The notes below the pieces were generated by a model, which was not told the origin of the DNA, ran no database searches, and was given only the letters and a program-made list of their open reading frames with translations. A DNA stretch of 64,000 nucleotides. It comes from JAVJSD01 sp040219575 (GTDB lineage: Bacteria > Planctomycetota > Planctomycetia > Pirellulales > Pirellulaceae). Where the stretch lies: NCBI GenBank assembly GCA_040219575.1, contig JAVJSD010000073.1:1-64000 (forward strand). The letters are read 5' to 3'. This document shows positions 17,780 through 25,073 of the stretch, one piece after another; positions within the stretch are counted from its first letter, which is position 1; every line of letters starts with the position of its first letter. Position numbers and translations under genes: made by a program.

Positions 17780-18336
17780 AGAAGGCAGCGAAGCGACCGC
17801 GCAAGACTGCGAAGACAGATCGATTTCCGCTGATCGACAAGGCGCTGCGCAAGCGGACCAAGGCTGATTTGGTCGCGATGATCTTGGACGTCGCCAGGGA
17901 GCACGCCGCGGTCGCCCGCGAGTTGGAAGACCGGCTGAATGTCGACAAGCCGGTGGATCTGCTCTTGGCCGATGTGTCCTCCGCCATCGATCGTGCGACC
18001 GATTTCGATGAGCGCATGTCGAACCACAACTTCGATGTGGATTGGCAAGCCTACGCCGACGTTCAAAAAGGGCTCTCGCTGCTTGTCAAACAGGGCCGAC
18101 TCGCAGAGGCGAAAACGCTTTCGCTCAAGCTGATGAGAGACGGCAGCTATCAGGTTGAATGCAGCGATGAAGGAATGATGACCGAGGACATCGAGCAGTG
18201 CCTGAAGCCCGTCATTCGGGCCGTCAAGGCTGCCGGAGGCCCCGAGGCCGGCAAATGGGCCGCTGAAATGAGTGAGGCCGATCGGGTTAAATTCATCTGC
18301 GACAAGGAACTGGCGGTTCTACGGGGAAAGCCATGA
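17776..18336 (+). CDS. Unknown protein, second gene of the winged-helix operon
   Basis: I do not recognise a named domain. The 186-residue product has a Lys/Arg-rich N-terminus (VKKAAKRPRKTAKT) and then a mostly helical body with LRKRTKADLVAMILDVAREH, YADVQKGLSLLVKQGRLAEA (a TPR-like pair of helices) and DGSYQVECSDEGMMTEDIEQ. No membrane segment or catalytic signature is visible. The GTG at 17776 overlaps the upstream stop as GTGA, and the stop at 18336 overlaps the next ATG as ATGA, so translation of all three genes is probably coupled. An alternative GTG lies three bases earlier. The basic tail could contact nucleic acid; this is inference. Confidence 0.8.
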   Translation: MKKAAKRPRKTAKTDRFPLIDKALRKRTKADLVAMILDVAREHAAVARELEDRLNVDKPVDLLLADVSSAIDRATDFDERMSNHNFDVDWQAYADVQKGLSLLVKQGRLAEAKTLSLKLMRDGSYQVECSDEGMMTEDIEQCLKPVIRAVKAAGGPEAGKWAAEMSEADRVKFICDKELAVLRGKP

Positions 18337-19499
18337 GCGAATATCAGTACGTGGTCTTTCGGGCGGTTGATCGTCCGCTCGACGACAAACAGTTGGAGTT
18401 CGCGCGGCGGCAGTCGTCGCGCGCCGACGTGACGCGATGGTCGCTGTCGGTGGAGTATCACTACAGCTCCTTCCGCGGCGATGTCGAGGGCCTGCTCCGC
18501 GGTGGCTACGACGTTTACCTGCAAACCTGCAATTACGGCAGTCGCGAAATCAAGCTGCGCCTGCCGCACGGCATGCCGCTGGCCAAAGGCGCGTGGTCGA
18601 AATACGTCGACGGCGAGCAACTGAAGTGGAAAAAGGACGCCAAGGGTAGCGGGGGAATCCTGTCGCTTCGCCCCTTTCACGAATCCGACAATCTTGACGA
18701 GGCGGCGGAGACGGACGCGGTTCTCGAGGCGGCGGTTCAGGTTCGCCAGCGCCTTATCGGCGGCGACTTGCGGGCCCTGTACCTGCTTTGGCTCTGCGCG
18801 GCCGACGACGACGACAACGATCCCGCCGAGATGATCGAGCCGCCCGTGCCGCACGGCGTTTCCGAGATCGCGGCGGACTGCGGTGAACTGCTGTTGTTCT
18901 TCGGGCTGGATCCGCTGTTGCTTGTGGCTGCGGGGGAAGGGGTGGAATCCGCTCCGGCGGAGCAGTCCCAGGATCGCCCCGCGCGCTGGGTCAACTCGCT
19001 CGGCGAACAAGCGGCGAAGGATTTCCTGCTGCGGCTTCTCGCGGGCGACACGGCGGCGGTCAAGGCGGAACTGCTCGCGACGATTCGCGACTCGCAAACA
19101 ACGGGCGGTTGGCCGACGACCGACAAGCAACGCGCCTTTGACGAACTGCTTGAGAAAGCGGCGCAGTTGCGGGCCGAGGAAGACGCTCGCCAGGCTCGCA
19201 AGGCCCAGGCGAAGGCCAAGCGCGAAGCGGCGAAGGCGGAACAGGAACGTGCCGGCCGGATGAAGATGATGGTCAAGGACCCCAACAAGTGGCTTCGCAA
19301 GGCGGAGCAACTGGCGGCCGCCGGCGGAACGCACAACTACAAGGCGGCCGCGGAGCTACTTGCCGACCTCCGCGAGGCGGTCGGCGGCGACAAAGGCGAC
19401 CAACTCGCCCGCCGTTGCGCGGCGAAGCTGGCCAAGAAACACCCCACGCTCAATCATTTGAAGAATTCACTGCGCAAACGCGGCCTGCTTGCGAAGTAA
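18333..19499 (+). CDS. Unknown protein, third gene of the winged-helix operon
   Basis: The 388-residue product begins MSEYQYVVFRAVDRPLDD, an opening I have seen in recurring hypothetical proteins of diverse bacteria, but no function is known to me. Residues 1-120 form a globular part with SVEYHYSSFRGDVEGLLRGG and YDVYLQTCNYGSREIKLRLP. Residues about 200-260 hold a helical segment, and about 265-315 a highly charged Ala/Lys/Glu coiled coil (EEDARQARKAQAKAKREA). The C-terminus is helical and basic (LAKKHPTLNHLKNSLRKRG). Its ATG overlaps the previous stop (ATGA). Its composition equals that of the neighbours, so recent transfer is not indicated. Confidence 0.8.
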   Translation: MSEYQYVVFRAVDRPLDDKQLEFARRQSSRADVTRWSLSVEYHYSSFRGDVEGLLRGGYDVYLQTCNYGSREIKLRLPHGMPLAKGAWSKYVDGEQLKWKKDAKGSGGILSLRPFHESDNLDEAAETDAVLEAAVQVRQRLIGGDLRALYLLWLCAADDDDNDPAEMIEPPVPHGVSEIAADCGELLLFFGLDPLLLVAAGEGVESAPAEQSQDRPARWVNSLGEQAAKDFLLRLLAGDTAAVKAELLATIRDSQTTGGWPTTDKQRAFDELLEKAAQLRAEEDARQARKAQAKAKREAAKAEQERAGRMKMMVKDPNKWLRKAEQLAAAGGTHNYKAAAELLADLREAVGGDKGDQLARRCAAKLAKKHPTLNHLKNSLRKRGLLAK

Positions 19500-19643
19500 A
19501 GGCCTCCCGCCTACCCGACCGGTGGAATGCAACAACCTCTTCCTCCTTCCTTCGTGCTCTTCGCGAACTTCGTGGTGTCACCTTCCTCGCCACCCAACAG
19601 CAGAGCGGCGGCGCGGCGAACCGGCGATTCGCCGCCGTTCGCC

Positions 19644-19660
19644 GTTGGGACAAACCCAGC
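19644..19660. repeat. 17-bp hairpin repeat, family B, copy 3
   Basis: Hairpin GTTGGG-ACAAA-CCCAGC between convergent genes; one stem pair is a G-U wobble. Same loop as the copy at 1762. Confidence 0.5.
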
Positions 19661-19702
19661 GTCTCGGGATGCTTCGCGATCGGCGGGCGCCGCCTCGCGC
19701 CT

Positions 19703-20785
19703 TCAACGCTTGCCCGCCTGCTCGAAGTTGTTCTGGATATGCACCTTGGCGGCCTCGACCGCCCGGGCGATGCGTTGCGGCTCCTGTTCGATGTGCTGCC
19801 GCATGCGGACAATCTCCGCCTCCAGTTTTTCGATCTGGCCGCGCATCGTCGTCGCCTCTTGCGCGAGCGACTTCTGGCGGTAGAACAGCTCCGTCACGTC
19901 GAAGACCTCGGCGCTGGTGATGTTGTAGGCCCGTTTGAACTCCGCTTCGCATTGCTTGCGAACGGCGTCCAGTGCCGCCTCGTCCACGGCGTGCTTCTCC
20001 TGGATTTGCTGCTGCAGCCGCTCCCAATCGTGCTTGTCGACGGCCATCCTGCCGACGCTGTGGAGAATGTCGTCCGCCGCTTTCGTGTTTCGTTGCAGCA
20101 CGTGCTTCTTGTGCTCCGATTCCAATTCCGCGATCGCCAGCTCCTGGTCGCGGCGGATTTGATTGATCTTCTTTTTCTTCTCGAATTCGGCCGTCTCGAA
20201 CGTCTCGTCCAACTGTTCGAGTTCGCGCTGCAGCGTCGTCTTGCGCGATTCGACTTCCTCGCGTAGCTGCCGCACTTCCTCGGCCGACTCGCTCAACTCG
20301 GTCAGTTCGGAAATCGTCTCCTGCAACGACGACTTCTCCTCGCCCAGGCGCGCGACCTGCTCCTCGAGCGCGGCCTTCCTTGCCGCGTAGTCGGCCTCCA
20401 ACGTCTCCATCTTCACGTTGTGTTCACGGGCGGCGGTTTCCAGTTGCACGCTCAGCGACTCCTGCGCCTCCTGCACGCGCTCGTACAACTCGGCGAATTC
20501 GCGGCGCGCCTGGTCGGCGTGCTCCGCGGCCTCCACCTGCTTGCGCTTCTCCTGTTCGATCTCCAGCTCAAGTTGCTTGATGCGCTCGGCATGCGCCTCC
20601 CGCAACCGGTTGTCTTCCGCCTCGGCCTCCTTCACCTTCAGGGTGTATTGCAACTCCTTGAGTTGCACTTGCCCGGCGGAGATGGGCGCTTTGTCCTTGA
20701 CCTGAAGTTTGTGCAACAGGTCCACCGCCAAGTCTTTCGCCTCCTGCGCCTTCAGCGATTGAATCTCGGATTCGGTCCACGTCAT
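19703..20785 (-). CDS. Coiled-coil protein of unknown function
   Basis: The 360-residue product starts MTWTESEIQSLKAQEAKDLA, contains a short globular N-terminus (about 60 residues), a long Glu/Arg/Gln-rich coiled coil (about 65-255), a conserved-looking globular segment around EAEFKRAYNITSAEVFDVTELFYRQ, and a second coil at the C-terminus. No signal peptide or transmembrane segment. The ATG at 20785 is chosen because the coding quality ends there; the frame stays open further upstream only by chance and that stretch covers a hairpin repeat at 20821. No family name recognised. A structural or complex-scaffold role is inferred from the coil only. Confidence 0.78.
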   Translation of the reverse strand: MTWTESEIQSLKAQEAKDLAVDLLHKLQVKDKAPISAGQVQLKELQYTLKVKEAEAEDNRLREAHAERIKQLELEIEQEKRKQVEAAEHADQARREFAELYERVQEAQESLSVQLETAAREHNVKMETLEADYAARKAALEEQVARLGEEKSSLQETISELTELSESAEEVRQLREEVESRKTTLQRELEQLDETFETAEFEKKKKINQIRRDQELAIAELESEHKKHVLQRNTKAADDILHSVGRMAVDKHDWERLQQQIQEKHAVDEAALDAVRKQCEAEFKRAYNITSAEVFDVTELFYRQKSLAQEATTMRGQIEKLEAEIVRMRQHIEQEPQRIARAVEAAKVHIQNNFEQAGKR

Positions 20786-20820
20786 GGTGCTGCTCTTTGT
20801 TGGTTGAGAAACTTCGTGGC

Positions 20821-20837
20821 GGAAGTCGTGAGACTTC
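20821..20837. repeat. Dispersed hairpin repeat, family A, copy 1
   Basis: GGAAGTCGTGAGACTTC with the preceding GTGGC, a variant of the GTAGCGGAAGTCGTGAGACTTCC motif repeated at 24001, 24035, 24075, 26928 and 29854. It lies about 35 bp upstream of the start of the coiled-coil gene. Confidence 0.65.
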
Positions 20838-21119
20838 ACTCGCGCAATTGAAACAGGGGAACTCTCACGAGTTCCGCGACAAGTCGATTTTCCACATCGG
20901 CGTTTCCAGCAGGGCGTCACGGACAAGATATCGGCGAGTGAACAGATGTCAATGTGCTTTCCGCCAACATGTTCCGCCCGACAATCCGACGGGGTGGTCG
21001 CCCCTCCCCTCAACGAAGCCGGCTGGCCGCGTTATGGTGAATTCGTTCCGGAAAACGGCCAGGCGGCGCTTGGCCGAGCTTTCGATGCGACGCAACCCGT
21101 AGCGCGGAGTCCGACCACG

Positions 21120-22520
21120 ATGGACAAGAATTTCGACGTGATCTGGATCGGCACCGGACAGGCCACGATGACGGTCGTGCCGAGGCTGTTGGACGCGGGC
21201 AAATCCGTCGCCGTAATCGAAGGCGGCAGGTTCGGCGGAACCTGTGTGAATTACGGGTGCACCCCCACCAAAACGCTGGTCGCCTCGGCCTACGCAATCC
21301 ACATGGCACGTCGCGGAGACGTGTTCGGCTTCTCCACCGGCGAGGTGACGGTCGACTTTCGCCAAGCCATGTCGACGCAGCAGACGAACCGCCGGCAGTC
21401 GTCCGACTGGATGGAGAACCGGCTCCAGTCGCTCGACGGCTGCACCGTGCTCCACGGGATGGGAATGTTCGTCGATGACTCCACCGTGCAGGTCGACCAG
21501 CAGAAACTGACCGCGGAGACGATCGTGGTGCATGCGGGAACGCGGCCCAACACGCCCAGCGTGAAGGGCGTCGACTCGATCGACTGGCTGACGAACGAAT
21601 CGATTCTCGACCTCGACGAACTCCCCTGCCATCTCGTGGTCGTGGGCGGCAGCTACATCGCACTGGAGTTCGCACAGATCTTTCGCCGTTTTGGAAGCCG
21701 CGTGACGATTCTGCTGCGCGGACAGCGCGTGTTGTCGAAAGAAGACGAAGACATCAGCCGCAGTGTCGAGGAGTTGCTCGAAGCGGAGGGCGTCGAAATC
21801 CTCCGAAACTGCGTCCTCGAAGAAGTCACTCCGGAAGACGGCGTGACCTTGAATTTGCAAATCGACGACTCGCCCAGTTCCTTGAGCGCCTCGCACCTGC
21901 TCTTCGCCATCGGACGCGTTCCGAATAGCGATCGCGTCGGCGCGGCGGCGGCCGGGCTGAAACTCACCGGCCGTGGGCACCTCGAAGTCAACGAAATCAC
22001 GCAGACCAGCGTTCCCCACATCTACGCCCTCGGCGACATCAACGGACGCGGCGCGTTCACGCACACGTCGGTCAACGACGGCGAAATCTTCTGGGATCAC
22101 TACAGCCGCGCGATCGGCGTGAACCGCGAACCGCCGCGGCTCGATCGCACGATCGGCATGCGGACGGAGATCTCCGCCATGTTCGTCGATCCTCCGCTCG
22201 CCCGCGTGGGGATGAACGAGTCGCAGGCGCGAAGGTCGGGCAAGAACGTGCTGCTGGCCACGATGCCGATGAACAAGATCGCCCGGGCGAAAGAGAAGCG
22301 CGAAACCCACGGGCTGGTGAAGATCCTGGTGGACGCGGACACCGAGCAGATTCTGGGGGCCACGGTCTTCGGAACCGGCGGCGATGAGGTGATCGGGATC
22401 TTCGCCGCCCTCATGCAGACCGGCGCCAGCTACAAGCTGCTGCGCCGCGTGGTGTTCCCCCACCCCACGGTCTCGGAACTCATGCCATGGTGCCTGGACG
22501 GGTTGGAGCCGTTGACGTGA
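21120..22520 (+). CDS. Pyridine nucleotide-disulfide oxidoreductase (mercuric-reductase-like)
   Basis: The 466-residue flavoprotein has the class I layout: FAD-binding Rossmann motif near the N-terminus (WIGTGQATMTV, a divergent GxGxxG), the redox pair in GGTCVNYGCTPTK (Cys42 and Cys47), a second Rossmann motif VVVGGSYIALEFAQ for NAD(P)H, the FAD contact YALGDINGRGAFTHTS, and the C-terminal dimer motif FPHPTVSEL. It lacks the N-terminal heavy-metal domain and the C-terminal Cys-Cys of true mercuric reductases, and no mer genes are near, so the electron acceptor is open; dihydrolipoamide- or glutathione-type substrates are not excluded. The ATG at 21120 places the FAD motif at the N-terminus as expected. 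Confidence 0.9.
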   Translation: MDKNFDVIWIGTGQATMTVVPRLLDAGKSVAVIEGGRFGGTCVNYGCTPTKTLVASAYAIHMARRGDVFGFSTGEVTVDFRQAMSTQQTNRRQSSDWMENRLQSLDGCTVLHGMGMFVDDSTVQVDQQKLTAETIVVHAGTRPNTPSVKGVDSIDWLTNESILDLDELPCHLVVVGGSYIALEFAQIFRRFGSRVTILLRGQRVLSKEDEDISRSVEELLEAEGVEILRNCVLEEVTPEDGVTLNLQIDDSPSSLSASHLLFAIGRVPNSDRVGAAAAGLKLTGRGHLEVNEITQTSVPHIYALGDINGRGAFTHTSVNDGEIFWDHYSRAIGVNREPPRLDRTIGMRTEISAMFVDPPLARVGMNESQARRSGKNVLLATMPMNKIARAKEKRETHGLVKILVDADTEQILGATVFGTGGDEVIGIFAALMQTGASYKLLRRVVFPHPTVSELMPWCLDGLEPLT

Positions 22521-22531
22521 TCCGATCGTAG

Positions 22532-22548
22532 GTCAGGCGCCGCCTGAC
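22532..22548. repeat. 17-bp hairpin GTCAGGC-GCC-GCCTGAC
   Basis: Perfect 7-bp stem with three-base loop, preceded by GTAG. A related GTAGGTCAG occurs at about 16740. It lies right after the stop at 22520 and may be part of the same class of intergenic hairpins. Confidence 0.45.
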
Positions 22549-22661
22549 GCGCCCTCGTCGAGACGGATGAACCTTTGTCGCCCCCCGCACGCAGCGCGGC
22601 CGCGGACAGCCAGGAACATGAGGAAACGGAGAGAACGGAGGAAGACGGTATTTCGTCGTAT

Positions 22662-22874
22662 TCAGCGAACCGGCACGAGGGCGGTCAGCAGGAACTGAAT
22701 CGTCCCCACGATCAGGACGACGCCGGCCAACACTGCGAACAATCCGAGCCCCTCGCCGAGCACGAGCCCCAGTCGAATCAGGGCGGCCCCCGCGCAAAAC
22801 ACCAGCAAGCCGGCGAACAGGGCCCTCAGGCTGAAGCGTCCGTGGCGCGGCGGCGGTGAGGTTTTTTCGTCCAT
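22662..22874 (-). CDS. Small two-helix membrane protein
   Basis: The 70-residue product begins with a polar segment ending HGRFSLRALFAG, a phrase typical of short planctomycete membrane proteins, followed by two hydrophobic helices (about residues 16-38 and 42-66) separated by GEGLG. It has no extramembrane domain. The ribosome-binding site is weak (GGATCGCGG), but the coherent two-helix pattern and the opening support a real gene. Function unknown. Confidence 0.6.
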   Translation of the reverse strand: MDEKTSPPPRHGRFSLRALFAGLLVFCAGAALIRLGLVLGEGLGLFAVLAGVVLIVGTIQFLLTALVPVR

Positions 22875-22984
22875 CCGCGATCCGGCCCGAACTGCGCGAC
22901 GCGCCCGTCGAGATTCGAGAGATGCGCGGCCTGCAACTTCACCAAGCGGCCCCTGGCGCCGTGCCGCGTTCGATGCAGGCGAAG

Positions 22985-23055
22985 CTACCCGGCAAGGACT
23001 CGAACCTTGAATGAGGGAGCCAAAATCCCTAGTGTTACCATTACACCACCGGGTA
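22985..23055 (-). tRNA. tRNA-Gln (anticodon TTG)
   Basis: A complete cloverleaf can be drawn on the minus strand. The acceptor TACCCGG pairs with CCGGGTA; the D arm is GTGT..ACAC; the anticodon arm is AGGGA-TTTTGGC-TCCCT with anticodon TTG; the T arm contains GGTTCGAGTCC. The discriminator base is G and CCA is not encoded. It reads CAA (and CAG by wobble). Confidence 0.95.
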
Positions 23056-23141
23056 GTGGGGTGCGAACCGCAAGGCCAGCAAGTCGCTCTGGCCGCCGGA
23101 TCGCCTGAACCGCGGCGCGGTTCTTGTATGGACGTCTGAAT

Positions 23142-23813
23142 TTACGATTTGTTCGCCCGATTCACAACCGCGAACGAGAGCTGTTCGAGCTCGATCGCCA
23201 AATCGACGCCCACGGTATTGATCCGCTCCGAGGAGCCGATCGTCACCGGGGCGAAATTCAGAATCCCGTCGATGCCGGCCTCGGTCAGCTTCTCCGCCAC
23301 CTCCTGGGCCGCAGAGGCGGGCACGGCGAGGATCGCCAGGCGGATGCCCTTTTCGGCGACGACTTGCGAGATCTGATCGAGGCCATAAATCGTCACGCCG
23401 TCGATCTCGCGGCCGATCTTCGAGGCGTCGATGTCGAACACCGCCGCGACGCGAAAGCCCTGCTGGCCGAAACCCTTGTAGCCGACCAGGGCGCGGCCGA
23501 GGTTTCCCGCTCCGACCATCGCCACCGGCCAGCTGCGGTCGGTCCCCAGAATGCGTTTGATTTCGTGAATCAGCTCCTCGCAGCGATAGCCGATCCCCGG
23601 GTAGCCGAACTGCCCGAAATAGGCGAGGTCCTTGCGGACCTGGGCGTCGGTGAACCCCAACACGTTGCCCAGTTGCGTGCTGCTGGTGGTCTCCTGGCCG
23701 TCGCGCACCAGGTGCTGCAGTTCGCGAAGGTACAGGCTCAACCGGCTGACGACCGCCTTGGGAACCGGCGTGTCGGCGGGCATGCCGTTCGACTTGTCCT
23801 TGGATTGGGCCAT
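23142..23813 (-). CDS. rex: Redox-sensing transcriptional repressor Rex
   Basis: The 223-residue protein is Rex, which binds operators when NADH is low relative to NAD+ and releases them when NADH rises, controlling respiration and fermentation genes. The N-terminal winged helix is seen at about residues 18-85 (VVSRLSLYLRELQHL, ADAQVRKDLAYFGQFG-like text as FTDAQVRKDLAYFGQFG), the Rossmann motif GAGNLG at 101-106, then VFDIDASKIG and the C-terminal swapped helix. Length is typical. The genes it controls are not next to it; the neighbours are a tRNA and a pseudopilin. An autoregulatory site could not be identified with confidence. Confidence 0.95.
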   Translation of the reverse strand: MAQSKDKSNGMPADTPVPKAVVSRLSLYLRELQHLVRDGQETTSSTQLGNVLGFTDAQVRKDLAYFGQFGYPGIGYRCEELIHEIKRILGTDRSWPVAMVGAGNLGRALVGYKGFGQQGFRVAAVFDIDASKIGREIDGVTIYGLDQISQVVAEKGIRLAILAVPASAAQEVAEKLTEAGIDGILNFAPVTIGSSERINTVGVDLAIELEQLSFAVVNRANKS

Positions 23814-23855
23814 GTGCCTGCGGGGCGGAAGCCGTCGCCGTCGTATCTACTGACT

Positions 23856-23884
23856 ACTGTACGTTTTGCGCTGCGAAGCGGCAA
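23856..23884 (-). promoter_or_regulatory. Candidate sigma-70 promoter of rex
   Basis: On the minus strand: -35 TTGCCG, 17-bp spacer, -10 TACAGT, ending about 42 bp before the rex start. Spacing is ideal; the hexamers are imperfect. Confidence 0.4.
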
Positions 23885-24000
23885 TAGACACGCCGATCGC
23901 CGACGACGCAAAGCAAAACGCCCCAGCGTGTTGCGGCACGTGGGGCGTCGTCGCGCCAACTGGCCAGTCGTCGTGGATACCATCGTGTCGCGTCCGTAGC

Positions 24001-24018
24001 GGAAGTCGCCAGACTTCC
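24001..24018. repeat. Dispersed hairpin repeat, family A, copy 2
   Basis: GGAAGTCGCCAGACTTCC, preceded by GTAGC. The central bases differ (GCC instead of GTG), but the GGAAGTC/GACTTCC arms are kept. Confidence 0.65.
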
Positions 24019-24034
24019 GAGACAGTCCTGTAGC

Positions 24035-24052
24035 GGAAGTCGTGAGACTTCC
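24035..24052. repeat. Dispersed hairpin repeat, family A, copy 3
   Basis: GGAAGTCGTGAGACTTCC, preceded by GTAGC, 16 bp after the previous copy and in the same orientation. Confidence 0.7.
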
Positions 24053-24064
24053 GAGTTTCGCCAA

Positions 24065-24096
24065 CCATGCCGTCGGAAGTCTCACGACTTCCGCTA
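24065..24096. repeat. Dispersed hairpin repeat, family A, copy 4, extended
   Basis: The reverse complement of this 32-bp segment is identical to 29850-29881, extending the core palindrome (24075-24092) into the flanking CGACGGCATGG. An identity this long outside the palindrome shows that more than the hairpin was copied. Confidence 0.75.
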
Positions 24097-24107
24097 CACG
24101 GGCGGGA

Positions 24108-24539
24108 CTAGAACGTGTCGTAGTCTTCGTGGTTGATCCGCAGTTCGCCGGTCGTGGCGTTGTAGATCCAGCCGCCGGTTGTGCCGCTGACGGCGATCGG
24201 CGCGGCGGTGCTGGTGGCGATGGCGTTGCTGCCGGTGACCGAATCGTCCGGGATTTCGCGGACGTAGGGCCCCAGCGTCGGCGTGCCGGTGGTCGTGTGA
24301 TCGGCGTTCGTCTTGACCGTCAACTTGGTCAGCACGTCGGGATATTCACCGCCATGTTGCGCGCGATACACCTCGAGTTGTCCCCGCAGCGAATGCACGT
24401 TGAACTTGCCGGTGCTCTCTTTGGCGTCCTTCGTCGAATCGGTGAACTGCGGAATGATGGCCGCTGCCAAAACCGCCATGATGACCACAACGATCAACAC
24501 TTCGACGAGCGTAAAACCTTGCCTGCTACCCTTGGTCAT
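24108..24539 (-). CDS. Type II secretion pseudopilin (GspG-like)
   Basis: The 143-residue protein has a class III prepilin signal: short basic leader MTKGSRQG, cleavage before FTLVEVLIVVVIMAVLAA with the essential Glu at mature position 5, then a helix and a small beta domain with VHSLRGQLEVYRAQHGGEYP, characteristic of GspG major pseudopilins. The C-terminus (WIYNATTGELRINHEDYDTF) fits the family. It is assembled at the inner membrane after cleavage by a prepilin peptidase. No other secretion gene is adjacent, as is common for the many orphan pseudopilins of Planctomycetes. GGGGGGTGAG precedes the ATG at 24539; an in-frame ATG at 24575 is less likely. Confidence 0.9.
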   Translation of the reverse strand: MTKGSRQGFTLVEVLIVVVIMAVLAAAIIPQFTDSTKDAKESTGKFNVHSLRGQLEVYRAQHGGEYPDVLTKLTVKTNADHTTTGTPTLGPYVREIPDDSVTGSNAIATSTAAPIAVSGTTGGWIYNATTGELRINHEDYDTF

Positions 24540-25073
24540 GGTGAACTCACCCCCCAGGAAAGTATTTGTCATCACCGCCGCCGTCTACGCGACCGGGCGA
24601 TGGACGTATGTTGCTTGCCACATTCACTACTTACGTTGATGAAACGAGACGGTCAAATCGGGCCGGGGGGATTTACCCGTGTGTAGTTCAGAGTAGCTCA
24701 CGTTTGCGTCAAATTGTCGTGGATTGAGCTGTTGGTCCGCCGGTGGAATCGGCATTTTCGTCGTCTTCCGCCGGACCTTCGCATCCGCTTTCGAGGCGGC
24801 CCGACGCACTCTGGTGGCAGGCAAAAACCCCGCAAACCACGCGAAATACGCATGAGTGCGGCTCGCGGCCATCGGCTCATCTTTCTCTCCCAACCAAAAC
24901 TTCGCTGAAGTCGCAGTCTATCTAGTCGATCTATCTCAAGCCAGCTTCCCAGATTGACGATGAACAACGACATCGGACTGGATTTCACGTCCACTTCGTG
25001 CATTGGCGAAAGAATTTTCGCCAGACCAGATGCCACTTCCCCGGTGAGAATCGTCAGCGAAGGAGAATGGAAG
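24540..25073. other. Gene-free divergent interval
   Basis: Between the divergent pseudopilin and YTV genes. I see no supported gene. A small open frame on the minus strand at 24627-24893 lacks coding character. A stem-loop is present at 25005-25022. The promoters of both flanking genes must lie here, but no convincing -35/-10 pair was found. Confidence 0.4.
25005..25022 (+). promoter_or_regulatory. Leader stem-loop upstream of the YTV gene
   Basis: GGCGAAA-GAAT-TTTCGCC forms a perfect 7-bp stem about 50 bp upstream of the start codon, inside the likely mRNA leader. It could affect translation or stability of the mRNA; function is not shown. Confidence 0.35.

Noticed and set aside
21120..22520. 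Mercury resistance gene merA
   Set aside because: The N-terminal metal-binding domain and C-terminal Cys pair are missing and no mer genes are near.
24627..24893. 88-codon minus-strand frame between pseudopilin and YTV genes
   Set aside because: No ribosome-binding site and no protein-like pattern; lies in a promoter-containing spacer.
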